Source: Emcibacter sp. SYSU 3D8 (lineage in GTDB: Bacteria; Pseudomonadota; Alphaproteobacteria; SMXS01). From it: a stretch of DNA of 64,000 nt. The notes beneath the pieces were generated by a model, which was not told the DNA's origin, ran no database searches, and saw only the letters and a list, made by a program, of their open reading frames with translations. Every line of letters begins with the position of its first letter. The first letter of the stretch is position 1. Location of the stretch: contig NZ_JBBYXK010000006.1 in assembly GCF_039655875.1 (NCBI RefSeq), positions 1-64,000 of the forward strand, given 5' to 3'. The position numbers and the translations under genes were made by a program. Shown here piece by piece: positions 24,298 through 32,840 of the stretch.

Positions 24298-26547
24298 TCA
24301 GGCATCTTCAGCCTCCCGGACCGACCAGTCGGAGGGGTCTGCGAGGTCCAAGCACTGCCCGTTCGAGGCCGATTTATAGTGGCTCGGAACGACTGGAATG
24401 ACGCTGTTCAGGACCTCTCCTGTCTCGGGATCGATCCGCCCTTCTCGGCCGAACACCATGCCTTCGGCACAGAGATAGCCGAACCGGGAGCGCACGATGG
24501 AATGGCCGAATTCGGTACCGTCGCGCAGGAAGCGGATGTGGCCTTTCGTCGCCAACACGCTGATCCGGTCGCGGATCGTGGACTGGCTGCCAAGCCCGCG
24601 CTGGTTCTCAAATGCCTCACGGAATTGTGTAGAGGTGTAGAGTCTTCCCTCAGCCGCCTCCTCGAGGAGAATAGACAGGATCACATCCCTCTTTCGGTCG
24701 CGCTCGGCATCGTGCCTGGCCCCGACCTCCTGGCGCACCAGACGCTCGTTAATCGGGTTCAGCTCGACCCACTGACCGGCGACCTTGTCGATCAGCTTGG
24801 CAGGCAGGGCGGGACCATTGCGCAGCTCGATCTCAAGCCTGCGTTGTGAGCAAGTCTCGTCGGGTCGATGCAGGATCAGGCCGGAGGTGTAGAAGCCGCG
24901 CAGGGCGCTGGCGCCTGACAACGCAAGGAACGGGTCATCCTTGATGTGCTGCTTGCCGAGTTTTCTGGTGTGATGGACAAGGATGACACCGCAGTCCGGA
25001 TCAATCTGATCACGCAGGCTCTCCACCCGTTCCTTCAGGAAGAACATCATCGCGGTATTGTCGTTCTCGCCGCCACCATCGGGGCCGCCGTCGAACAGAT
25101 TACGGATCGGGTCGAGACAGATGACGTCGGGCGGCACCTCGGGGAACGCTGCCTGGACGGCGCGCGCAGTACGCGTGACGCCGTCGCTGTCGAGCAGCAT
25201 CTTCAACTTCGGCGTGGCGACGAAGTTATCGCCTGCGCCGCGCAGCACCTCTGGCGGCAAGGCAATCTGCTTCAGCCGTTCGCGAAGATAGTGATACTGG
25301 ATCTCGGCCTGCAGATAGAAGACCCGCAAGGGACGCGCGGGCGTAAAGCCGAGGAAGGGCGCACCTGCGGCCATATGAACAAGCCAGGAGATCAGCAGGT
25401 CGCTCTTGCCGACCTTTGGGGCACCGCCCAACACCAGCAGCCCGCCCGGGGTCAGGACGCGCGGGGAGATGATATCCCCTGGCATAGGGCTTGTGTCATC
25501 GAGCAGGGCGGCAAGACGGAAGACCGGCAGGGCCCGATCCGGCGTGTCCGTTCGCGGCCGGGGAGGCAGCGGTAGCCCGTTCCGCTCGACGTGCTTTCGC
25601 CAAAGTCGGGCAAACTCCTGACCGAGCCGGTCGGCGGACCAGGAGGGTCTCAGCATCGCAGCGTTATAGCCGCACACGGCCTCCCACGCGTCATCGCGGC
25701 TCATGCGGCCTTCATGACTCTGGCGCACGTAATGACCAATGGCTGCGCTGGCGCCTTCAAAGCGCGTCCACGCGTCCTCGCCGCCCTCGCGAACCGGTGT
25801 CGTCAGCACCTCTTTGACTGAGGGCTTCAGACGCGCCGCCTCGTCCCCGGCGGCCACCTCCAATGCCGGCATCTCCTCGACCCGGGCGGCGAACTCGTCG
25901 AGATCAACTTCGAGCCGAGAGTGGTCGCGGATCCGCACCAGTTTACTGACGCCATGCTTGTGATAGATCGATCCGGCGACGCGGATCGGCTGGTGCGCTG
26001 ACGCAAAGTGCCGGTCCCCGCCCACCTTGCTGGCAATCTGCTCCCGGAGTCTGCAGACGCGTTGCAGATCTTCGTCTTGGACAGCCTCGCTCAGGCGCCA
26101 CCAGACATGCAGCTTGTCGTGGCCTTCTGGCGTGATGCCGCCGCTTTCCACGATCATGGTGGGCCGGCCGAGGTATCGGACGAGGTGCGCAAGCTTTGCC
26201 GGGATGTCGCCATGATCCAGATCGGTCAGAACGGCCTGCATCTGCTGGATATCGGCCGCCTTGGCCGCACCCTCTTTCTTCACGGTCCCCGGCACGACGT
26301 AGAACGCCGCGCCATCACGGGCCGCTTGCCTGGCGAAGGCGAACGCCCCTTCGGTCACATCGCCGCTCGTCTGGACCCAGGTCATGCGCGGTACCGGTGT
26401 CGATGTGTGTCCCTGCTCTGCCAGAGCGCGCAGGGGAATCCAGCCATCGCAATATCCGAACACGACATCGAGAAAGATCGCGATCTGATCACGGTCGGGG
26501 TCGACGGCCGGATAATCGGCAACTACCGCGACTGGCCGGGCGTCCAT
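24298..26547 (-). CDS. primase-helicase replication protein (AAA ATPase)
   Basis: The 749-residue protein has an N-terminal archaeo-eukaryotic-type primase-like domain (about 100-200, AVLTDLDHGDIPAKLAHLVRY and IRVAGSIYHKHG) and a central RecA-type ATPase. The ATPase has GGAPKVGKS at 374-382, a Walker B PPDVICLDPIRNLFDGG near 470, and GVILVHHTRKLG. A helical or winged C-terminus follows. Such proteins start replication in phages, satellites and plasmids of RepA/RepB type. It is preceded after 3 bases by the HTH gene, and iteron-like repeats lie just after it. It is probably the replication initiator of the element. Confidence 0.85.
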   Translation of the reverse strand: MDARPVAVVADYPAVDPDRDQIAIFLDVVFGYCDGWIPLRALAEQGHTSTPVPRMTWVQTSGDVTEGAFAFARQAARDGAAFYVVPGTVKKEGAAKAADIQQMQAVLTDLDHGDIPAKLAHLVRYLGRPTMIVESGGITPEGHDKLHVWWRLSEAVQDEDLQRVCRLREQIASKVGGDRHFASAHQPIRVAGSIYHKHGVSKLVRIRDHSRLEVDLDEFAARVEEMPALEVAAGDEAARLKPSVKEVLTTPVREGGEDAWTRFEGASAAIGHYVRQSHEGRMSRDDAWEAVCGYNAAMLRPSWSADRLGQEFARLWRKHVERNGLPLPPRPRTDTPDRALPVFRLAALLDDTSPMPGDIISPRVLTPGGLLVLGGAPKVGKSDLLISWLVHMAAGAPFLGFTPARPLRVFYLQAEIQYHYLRERLKQIALPPEVLRGAGDNFVATPKLKMLLDSDGVTRTARAVQAAFPEVPPDVICLDPIRNLFDGGPDGGGENDNTAMMFFLKERVESLRDQIDPDCGVILVHHTRKLGKQHIKDDPFLALSGASALRGFYTSGLILHRPDETCSQRRLEIELRNGPALPAKLIDKVAGQWVELNPINERLVRQEVGARHDAERDRKRDVILSILLEEAAEGRLYTSTQFREAFENQRGLGSQSTIRDRISVLATKGHIRFLRDGTEFGHSIVRSRFGYLCAEGMVFGREGRIDPETGEVLNSVIPVVPSHYKSASNGQCLDLADPSDWSVREAEDA

Positions 26548-26550
26548 CGG

Positions 26551-26781
26551 CTAGGTCCCGGCCGCACCCGCCCGTGGCTCGTTCGCTGGACAATGGATCT
26601 GTGCGGCTTCGTAAGCCTCGATGTCTTCCAGGCGGTAGACAACCCGGCCGCGAATCTTCAGATAGGCAGGACCGTGACCTTCCACGCGCCAGCGCTCGAG
26701 TGTCCTGGGGCTGATACACCAGCGCCTCGCCAGATCACTCTGGTGGAGATGCTTTACGTCCGAGAAAGCTGTTGTCAACAT
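26551..26781 (-). CDS. excisionase/AlpA-like HTH protein
   Basis: The 76-residue protein has a MerR-type HTH_17 segment (QSDLARRWCISPRTLERWRV, then GPAYLKIRGRVVYRLEDIEAYEAA). This type acts as an excisionase or an AlpA-like regulator. It is the first gene of a run with the primase-helicase (gap 3 bases). A 19-bp palindrome lies ~110 bases upstream and may be its operator. Confidence 0.82.
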   Translation of the reverse strand: MLTTAFSDVKHLHQSDLARRWCISPRTLERWRVEGHGPAYLKIRGRVVYRLEDIEAYEAAQIHCPANEPRAGAAGT

Positions 26782-26891
26782 GGGTGCTGCACCGGCGATT
26801 GGATCGAACCTGATGCTTTCCTATTATTCACATGTCGAAGGCGCGGTCAGTAGATTTAAGTGCATTTAAATAGCGCCTATTTTTGTGCCCA

Positions 26892-26910
26892 TTTATATCC
26901 TTGATATAAA
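26892..26910. promoter_or_regulatory. 19-bp AT-rich palindrome upstream of HTH gene
   Basis: TTTATATC-ctt-GATATAAA is a perfect dyad in an AT-rich gap. Its position suggests an operator in the promoter of the excisionase-primase run. The low GC of 26860-26930 fits a promoter. Confidence 0.5.
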
Positions 26911-26968
26911 AAAGGATTTTGGCTCCAACCAATCACATTTACGGGGCGGATAATTGTCAGACATCAGC

Positions 26969-27664
26969 TCAATCAGGCGTATTCGGTCCGCGAACGCTGG
27001 CAAAACCCGAAGTAACTGTCCTGAGTTTATCGAGGGTCTCGTCGGAAAACGCCGTCAGCCCAACCTTCGGAGAGGCCAAGTCGTCGAGGAGGTCGTGAGG
27101 CAGCGATCCCGGCCCCTGCGAGCTACGACCAGACAGACCGCTCATCCCCTTCGGCGTTGACGTCGCTTCCGCCATGGAGCTCGAGGCAAATTGATAGGCT
27201 GCGGCGACCTCGAGGACTCCGTATCCCTCCTTCATGAGCATGCTGACAAATGCCCGGACCGGACCGCTTAGGCCGAAGTCGGATCCTCGTTCAGACGCGG
27301 CGCTCAGGAAGGCGATGTACCGGTTGATGATGTGATCTTGCTGACGGCGCCGCGCCGACATCAAAAGTTCCTGCCGGCGCGAGCGGAACTTTCTGACGAG
27401 CCGGCGGAAAAGCGCATCCTCCGAGTTCGCCAGTTGCCCCTGCCTGCGATTTTGCGCAGCAGCCAGTTTGCGGGCAGCGGCGCGCTCCGACGTAGCCTCT
27501 CGCCGGACGAGCATCTCCGCCATGCTGTTGAGCAGCCATTCGTCCTGCAATCGGCGGCGACCTCGCGTGCCTTTCGGATATCGCCCGAGAAAGGCTTCCT
27601 CCAGCCGATCGGCGCCAAACTGCGCCTCCAGATGATCCAGTTCCCTGACGATTTCTTCAGCCAT
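26969..27664 (-). CDS. hypothetical protein of the phage-like element
   Basis: The 231-residue protein is mostly helical and highly charged (GRYPKGTRGRRRLQDEWLLN and AAARKLAAAQNRRQG). A second half is rich in hydrophobic helices (AFVSMLMKEGYGVLEVAAAY), and a Ser/Gly-rich region precedes the C-terminus. I know no family. The ATG at 27664 has GTGGAG directly upstream and a conserved-looking N-terminus. It runs divergently from the recombinase cassette, so it could be its regulator. Confidence 0.6.
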   Translation of the reverse strand: MAEEIVRELDHLEAQFGADRLEEAFLGRYPKGTRGRRRLQDEWLLNSMAEMLVRREATSERAAARKLAAAQNRRQGQLANSEDALFRRLVRKFRSRRQELLMSARRRQQDHIINRYIAFLSAASERGSDFGLSGPVRAFVSMLMKEGYGVLEVAAAYQFASSSMAEATSTPKGMSGLSGRSSQGPGSLPHDLLDDLASPKVGLTAFSDETLDKLRTVTSGFASVRGPNTPD

Positions 27665-27853
27665 CTCCACGCTCCGGTGCGCCAACACGGTCGGTCCCCA
27701 CTGTGGCGGAATACGCAATCTTGCGCACGGGTCACTTTGTCTGCGCAACTCTACACCAAGAGATTGTTTTTGCTGTTCTTTTCGGACAGCGAAGCCAACA
27801 TCGAGAGAAACAGCCTCTCCAGATGTGGTATGAACGCGCTCTCACCTGTCCAT

Positions 27854-28024
27854 ATGTCCCCCGCCGAACGGCTCTCCGAGTTGGCCGAGATTCTGGCCCG
27901 TGGGCTGGTGAGGGTGAAGGTTCGGCAGTCAAGCCAACTATCTGCGGACTGCGGAGACAGTTCAGTGGACTGTCCCGGCGACCGGAGCGGACATGCGGAA
28001 CGTCCAACTCGGAGAACCGCATGA
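27854..28024 (+). CDS. small conserved protein of the DUF2924-recombinase cassette
   Basis: The 56-residue protein (MSPAERLSELAEILARGLVR, then a basic and Ser-rich tail) resembles short proteins that precede DUF2924 genes in other alphaproteobacteria. Its TGA overlaps the DUF2924 ATG as ATGA. The coupling and family resemblance support it as a real gene. The function is unknown. Confidence 0.7.
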   Translation: MSPAERLSELAEILARGLVRVKVRQSSQLSADCGDSSVDCPGDRSGHAERPTRRTA

Positions 28025-28464
28025 ACGACATCCTGGCCGAGATCGCCTCCTTCAAGACCATGGAGGTAAAGGCGCTCAAGCAGCGCTGGCGCGACCTGTT
28101 CGACACCGAGCCGCCCGCCTTTAATCGCCGCTTCCTGGAGAGCCGTCTCGCCTACCGGGTGCAGGAGCTGGCCTATGGCGGGCTGAAGCCCGAGGTGGTG
28201 GCCCGCCTGGAGGCGCTGGGTGAACAGCTGGATGGCGGTAATGTCTCGGTGCGCAAAAGGCGGGCCGACGACCGGCCCCTCGCAGGCACGCAGCTGATCC
28301 GGGAGTGGCAGGGCACCGAGCATTGCGTCACCGTGCTTGTGGACGGCTACGAGTGGCAGGGCAGGCCATACAAGTCGCTGTCCGCCGTCGCCCGCGCCAT
28401 CACCGGGACGCGCTGGAATGGATGGACCTTCTTCGGCATCCGCCGTTCCGGAGGCGGGGCATGA
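28021..28464 (+). CDS. DUF2924 protein
   Basis: The 147-residue protein matches DUF2924: an N-terminal helical part (LKQRWRDLFDTEPPAFNRRFLESRLAYRVQELAYG) and a C-terminal domain (LIREWQGTEHCVTVLVDGYEWQGRPYKSLSAVARAITGTRWNGWTFF). The family almost always precedes a serine recombinase and may guide it to DNA. That is inferred from gene order. Both ends overlap their neighbours as ATGA. Confidence 0.92.
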   Translation: MNDILAEIASFKTMEVKALKQRWRDLFDTEPPAFNRRFLESRLAYRVQELAYGGLKPEVVARLEALGEQLDGGNVSVRKRRADDRPLAGTQLIREWQGTEHCVTVLVDGYEWQGRPYKSLSAVARAITGTRWNGWTFFGIRRSGGGA

Positions 28465-29753
28465 TCCTGAAGCGCCGCTGCGCCGTCTACACCCGCAAGT
28501 CCAGCGAGGAAGGCCTCGACATGGCCTTCAACTCGCTCGATGCCCAGCGGGAGGCCTGCGAGGCCTACATCACCAGCCAGAAGAGCGAGGGCTGGGTGCT
28601 GGTGCGCGACCGCTACGACGACGGCGGCGTCTCCGGCGGCACGCTGGAGCGCCCTGCCCTCAAGCGTCTGCTCGCGGACATCGAAGAGGGGCTGGTCGAT
28701 GTGATCGTCGTCTACAAGATCGATCGCCTCACCCGCTCACTGATGGACTTCTCCAAACTGGTCGAGGTGTTCGACCGCAACGAGGTCAGCTTCGTCTCGA
28801 TCACCCAGAGCTTCAGCACCACCACCTCAATGGGACGGCTGACCCTCAACATGCTGCTCTCCTTCGCCCAGTTCGAGCGGGAGGTGAGCGGCGAGCGCAT
28901 CCGCGACAAGATCGCCGCCAGCCGGCGCAAGGGCATGTGGATGGGCGGGAGCACGCCGATTGGTTATGTGGTCGCGGACCGCAGGCTGGTGGTTGACCCG
29001 GAATACTCCGCCACAGTGCGCATGATCTTCGAGCGCTTCGTGCGGCTCGGCTCGCTCACTGCCCTGGCCCGGGAACTTGCGGCGGCAGGTGTGTACACGC
29101 GTCGGGGCAAGCCCATCGACAGGGGCTACCTACACCGCCTGCTGCGCAACCAGGTCTATATCGGCAAGGCCGTGCACAAGGGCATTCCCTATGACGGCCA
29201 GCACGAAGCCATCATCCCTCAGGACCTGTGGGACAAGGTAAAGTCCATCCTCACCACGCCAGCCCGAAGCCGGGCCGCCAACAGCCGGGCTCAAACACCC
29301 TCGCTGCTGAAGGGGTTGTTGTTCGGGCCAACCGGAGACGCCATGTCACCCACCCACACCCGCCGGAACGGCCGGCTCTACCGCTACTATGTCAGCCAGG
29401 CCATACTGAAGCGCGGAACGGGTGCCTGCCCAATCGGACGTATCGCCGCGGCGGAGATCGAGGGAGCCGTTATCGCGCAGATGCGTGCGCTGCTCCGCTC
29501 GCCAGAGGTGGTGGTGGCAACGTGGAAGAAGTCCGGCGGCATCGGCGAGGCGGAAGTTCGCGAGGCCCTGACCCGGCTGGATCCACTCTGGGAGGAACTG
29601 TTCCCCGCCGAGCAGGCGCGTGTGATGCAGCTGCTGGTGGAACGGGTCGACCTGAGCGCCGATGGCGTCGACATCCGCCTGAGGGTCGAGGGGCTCTCCG
29701 GCCTCGCGCGAGACCTCTCGGGCATCGGACATGATCGCGGGAGTGCGGCATGA
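28461..29753 (+). CDS. large serine recombinase of the phage-like element
   Basis: The 430-residue protein has a resolvase domain (CAVYTRKSSEEGL with the catalytic Ser, VVYKIDRLTRSL with the Arg, then FEREVSGERIRDKIAASRR). The recombinase domain follows (GMWMGGSTPIGYVV, RGYLHRLLRNQVYIG), then a zinc-ribbon-like region. The family integrates and excises elements. The ATG overlaps the DUF2924 stop. It is shorter than the other recombinase in the window (5351-6913) and does not resemble it closely outside the core motifs. Confidence 0.92.
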   Translation: MILKRRCAVYTRKSSEEGLDMAFNSLDAQREACEAYITSQKSEGWVLVRDRYDDGGVSGGTLERPALKRLLADIEEGLVDVIVVYKIDRLTRSLMDFSKLVEVFDRNEVSFVSITQSFSTTTSMGRLTLNMLLSFAQFEREVSGERIRDKIAASRRKGMWMGGSTPIGYVVADRRLVVDPEYSATVRMIFERFVRLGSLTALARELAAAGVYTRRGKPIDRGYLHRLLRNQVYIGKAVHKGIPYDGQHEAIIPQDLWDKVKSILTTPARSRAANSRAQTPSLLKGLLFGPTGDAMSPTHTRRNGRLYRYYVSQAILKRGTGACPIGRIAAAEIEGAVIAQMRALLRSPEVVVATWKKSGGIGEAEVREALTRLDPLWEELFPAEQARVMQLLVERVDLSADGVDIRLRVEGLSGLARDLSGIGHDRGSAA

Positions 29754-30148
29754 CTGAGGCGACGCTCACTGTGCGGGTGCCCCTGAAGCTGACCAGACGC
29801 GGCGGGCGCAAGCTGGTGATCTCGCCGGAGGGTAGCGGGCCATGGGCGCCGGAGCAGGCCAGAATCGACAGCACGCTGGTCAAGGCCCTAGCCCGGGCAT
29901 TCCGCTGGCGCAAGCAGCTCGAGACCGGCGTCCATACCTGTATCCGCGACATCGCCAAGGCCGAGCAGATCAACGAGAGCTACGTGTTCCGGGTCTACCG
30001 GCTAACGATGCTGGCGCCGGATATCATTGAGGCGATACTCGATGGGCGGCAGCCGGAGTGGCTGGCGCTGGCAAAGGTTATGGAGCCGTTTCCGTGCGAA
30101 TGGAAAACTCAGCGAGTGCTTCTTTTCAGCAACGGCGAGGACGGTTAA
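29750..30148 (+). CDS. HTH protein, last gene of the recombinase cassette
   Basis: The 132-residue protein holds the segment IRDIAKAEQINESYVFRVYRL, a ParB/KorB-like helix-turn-helix, followed by LAPDIIEAILDGRQPEWLAL. The C-terminus (EPFPCEWKTQRVLLF) matches the usual ending of this family. It overlaps the recombinase stop as ATGA. It may be a directionality or repressor factor of the recombinase, as an inference. Confidence 0.75.
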   Translation: MTEATLTVRVPLKLTRRGGRKLVISPEGSGPWAPEQARIDSTLVKALARAFRWRKQLETGVHTCIRDIAKAEQINESYVFRVYRLTMLAPDIIEAILDGRQPEWLALAKVMEPFPCEWKTQRVLLFSNGEDG

Positions 30149-30194
30149 TCTCAAGTCGGAACCCAGCCCGTCACACCCGTACGAGTGTCCTGCC

Positions 30195-30971
30195 ATGTCG
30201 CAAGCGGATCAAATCAGGGCGTATGTGATAAAGCAGATTGCCGATCCGGTTCGCGCTGCAGGAAAACTGCGCTTCTCTGTCCGGGCAGGCGATGTGCACC
30301 ACGCGACGGGCCTCTCGAATGCAATGCCCAATGTGTGCAGCGCGATCGGCAGCAAGAAGTTTGAGACAGCCGCTGGTGTGCGTCTGGTGCACCGCGTGGG
30401 GCCACATGCCGGACCAAATGCCAAGTTTGAATTTGAGTTCACTGAACCTCCGACACGCACCTCCGCACCACCGGCGAATGCCGGAGGAGCAGACAACCAA
30501 CACCTTCGAGGCCTCGGCCGCGGCGCCCGGGCCGAAGCCACGCCAGTAGATTTCACGGATGCGGTGTGCCTCATATCCTGTGTGAAAACCAAACAGCCCA
30601 AGGCTGCGCCCGCACGGGAGCTGTACATTTCATCCTTGTTTTTGAAGGCCCGCGACCTCGTCGAAGCGCATGGCTCGCCGTGGTACGTACTTTCCGCTCT
30701 GTATGGGCTCGTACCTCCCCATGAGGTAATCCAGCCATACGACCTCACCCTCAACAAACAAGGCATTGCCTACAGGAAAGACTGGGCAAGAAAGGTACTG
30801 CAGGATCTGATGCCTCGACTCAATGGCCACACCCGCCTCATCTTCTTCGCCGGCCAAAGGTACCGGGAGTTTCTAGTCAGCCCATTGCGCCAAGCCGGAT
30901 TCGAGGTGTGTGTGCCGATGATTGGCCTCAGGCAAGGGGAGCAGCTCGCTTGGCTGTCCCGATCCCGATAA
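30195..30971 (+). CDS. DUF6884-domain protein of the defence-like island
   Basis: The 258-residue protein has an N-terminal ~90-residue part with a possible winged-helix character, a linker rich in Pro/Gly/Ala, and a C-terminal DUF6884 domain. The domain runs from AVCLISCVKTKQPKAAPARE through LYISSLFLKARDLVEAHG and SALYGLVPPHEVIQPYD. DUF6884 resembles proteins with a conserved SC-x-K-T-K and A-L-Y-G-L pattern, and its chemistry is unknown. Its stop overlaps the next ATG (TAATG), so the two genes are a translational pair. Homologues often sit in variable islands. Confidence 0.7.
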   Translation: MSQADQIRAYVIKQIADPVRAAGKLRFSVRAGDVHHATGLSNAMPNVCSAIGSKKFETAAGVRLVHRVGPHAGPNAKFEFEFTEPPTRTSAPPANAGGADNQHLRGLGRGARAEATPVDFTDAVCLISCVKTKQPKAAPARELYISSLFLKARDLVEAHGSPWYVLSALYGLVPPHEVIQPYDLTLNKQGIAYRKDWARKVLQDLMPRLNGHTRLIFFAGQRYREFLVSPLRQAGFEVCVPMIGLRQGEQLAWLSRSR

Positions 30972-31678
30972 TGCTGGAAGATGCCCTTCACCAACTACTT
31001 GGGTCGGTCGCAGCGCTTCGTGCAGAGCAAGAAGGCGGCCAGACTCTGCAGGAGGTCATACGAAGCAAGGCACTGCCACGCCGGGGCGTTTATTTCTTCA
31101 TCGATCCCGCTGAGCCCCAGATCCTTGGACATCCTCGGATCGTCCGTGTGGGGACGCACGCCATCAGCGCGGGTTCCAAGTCCACCCTCAAACAGCGGCT
31201 GGCTCAACATAGAGGCAGAGTGTCGGAACCGGGTGGCAACCACCGCGGTTCGGTCTTTCGCCGTTTGGTGGGCGAGGCCTTTCTCGCAAAAGGCACGTTA
31301 GGAACATGTCCATCGTGGGGTCTGAAAGGTGCGCGGTCCGCCGCAGCTACAGCGCTGACCTTGGGTTCAGAAGCGTTAGCTGCAGTGGAAAGGCCGGTGG
31401 AGCGCGCCGTGTCGCTCTACCTCGCCCACCTGGAAGTCGTCTTCGTTCCAGTCGGCGATGAGCCTGGCACGGCCTCCGCGCGCGGCCTGATCGAACGGGG
31501 CACGATCTCCCTGTTGGCTGAGGCAGCGAGGCGAGGTTTGATCAAGTCGGGCCAAGATTGGCTTGGACATTGGTCCCGTCCGGCAGTCAGAGAGTCCGCA
31601 TTGTGGAACCAGAACCACGTCCACGAACCTTGGTCGGGGGCGTTTTTGAGGCTCCTGGAGAATCAAGTGGTGACGTAG
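30971..31678 (+). CDS. GIY-YIG-like protein coupled to DUF6884
   Basis: The 235-residue protein contains RGVYFFIDP and RIVRVGTH, a GIY-YIG-like pair, followed by LKQRLAQHRG, the usual helix with Arg. The centre and C-terminus (HLEVVFVPVGDEPG, then LWNQNHVHEPWSGAFLRLLE) do not match families that I know. The catalytic Glu is not certain. The TAATG overlap ties it to the DUF6884 gene. A nuclease role is inferred. Confidence 0.6.
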   Translation: MLEDALHQLLGSVAALRAEQEGGQTLQEVIRSKALPRRGVYFFIDPAEPQILGHPRIVRVGTHAISAGSKSTLKQRLAQHRGRVSEPGGNHRGSVFRRLVGEAFLAKGTLGTCPSWGLKGARSAAATALTLGSEALAAVERPVERAVSLYLAHLEVVFVPVGDEPGTASARGLIERGTISLLAEAARRGLIKSGQDWLGHWSRPAVRESALWNQNHVHEPWSGAFLRLLENQVVT

Positions 31679-31762
31679 CAGCGCCCTACCGCTCATGCTG
31701 ACAGCCTAAAGCCCGAATGCCGCCGGTCCCAGGCGACATGGGCAACGCTCCCACCAACAATG

Positions 31763-31768
31763 TATAAT
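31763..31768 (+). promoter_or_regulatory. TATAAT -10 box for a possible leaderless mRNA
   Basis: TGTATAAT ends 6 bases before the ATG at 31775, so transcription would start at or near that ATG. A clear -35 box is not seen. This matters for the start choice of the next gene. Confidence 0.4.
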
Positions 31769-31774
31769 CCGCGC

Positions 31775-32659
31775 ATGAATTTAAATGATTTACTGGCCAG
31801 CGAGGGAATAGATCCTAGTCAGGTCATCGTGATGCGCCACCGGCCCCAGGAGCCGGAACTCAACAAGGTTCTGCCTTGGCTAGCGGCCGAGAAGCCCGAC
31901 ACATTCAACGCCTATCAGCAGACACAAGGTACGGCCGCTGAGAACGCTATGCGGCAGCTTCAGGGAAAGGGGTACATCGCCTCATTCATTCGCCATGCGC
32001 CAACAAAGGCGCTGTTCGTGGGCGTCTACAAAATAGGAGCGACAACGCCTCTCACCCCGGAGCAGTATTGGTCCGTGCCCGCATATCAGGAGATGAAGGC
32101 GTTCGGGATGTACGGCTTCTCCGAGAACGACGGACGCGAACACGTCCTCTGGTTCGACCTGGCACTGACTGACTTCTACGCCGACTGGAAAGGCAAGCTG
32201 ATCGTAGGCTGGCCGCCTCCAGAGCGGTCGTGGTGGCGCCGCTCCCACAGGAACGTGATGCCTGTGCTTGCTGTCTTGGAACAAAGCGCCTTGGACGCGG
32301 CGATGCCGGAGTGGGATCAGATAGACCTCTCCTGGGAGGAACTGGCGGTTCTCCCCATGCGATGGCAAGACATATTGAGGCAATGGCGCGGTATCTACCT
32401 CATCTTCGACCAAAGTGATGGTAAGTCCTACGTCGGCTCGGCCTACGGGAGTTCAAACCTTTTGGGCCGGTGGCTGAGCTATGCCGCATCCGGGCATGGC
32501 GGGAACAGGCTGCTTCGCCAGCGGGACCCTAGGAATTTCCGATTTACCATCCTCCAACGGGCTTCTCCGGATCTGGAGGCTGAAGAGGTCATCCGACTGG
32601 AGGGTACATGGAAGGAACGGCTGCATACGCGCGCGCCGTGGGGCCTGAATGACAATTAG
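31775..32659 (+). CDS. GIY-YIG nuclease domain protein
   Basis: The ~294-residue protein has a long N-terminal part (NLNDLLASEGIDPSQVIVMRH, and a GYIASFIRHAPTKALFVGVY region) and a C-terminal GIY-YIG nuclease domain. The domain shows RGIYLIFDQSDGKSYVGSAY, then LLGRWLSYA, then FTILQRASPDLEAEEVIRLEGTWKERL with the late Glu. The full motif set is present, so nuclease activity is likely. The ATG at 31775 is preferred because a TATAAT box overlaps the ATG at 31760. It lies between the DUF6884 pair and the large STAND gene, which points to a defence role. Confidence 0.7.
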   Translation: MNLNDLLASEGIDPSQVIVMRHRPQEPELNKVLPWLAAEKPDTFNAYQQTQGTAAENAMRQLQGKGYIASFIRHAPTKALFVGVYKIGATTPLTPEQYWSVPAYQEMKAFGMYGFSENDGREHVLWFDLALTDFYADWKGKLIVGWPPPERSWWRRSHRNVMPVLAVLEQSALDAAMPEWDQIDLSWEELAVLPMRWQDILRQWRGIYLIFDQSDGKSYVGSAYGSSNLLGRWLSYAASGHGGNRLLRQRDPRNFRFTILQRASPDLEAEEVIRLEGTWKERLHTRAPWGLNDN

Positions 32660-32840
32660 GCGCCCTCGATCACAGTCCTACTTCGCCAATCGTCTAAGCT
32701 GAGCTGTGTCGCCGCGCATAAAATGATGCTGGAGAGAGACAATAATATGAGAGCTGAATGACAACTTATGGCTGGAAGTGGCCGATTGCGGTCTGACAGG
32801 TTTTGAGCAGAACAAACTCTGCAGCGGATATTCAGGAGCC

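Larger units (their letters stand above)
16193..30148. mobile_element. phage-like element without capsid genes
   Basis: This block holds terminase genes, DUF3489, a ParB-methyltransferase fusion, a GIY-YIG gene, rsgA, DUF6362, a primase-helicase, an excisionase-like gene and a serine-recombinase cassette. All lie in operon-like runs. No portal, protease, capsid, tail or lysis gene is present. Boundaries are estimated from gene content, and no attachment sites were found. Confidence 0.6.
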
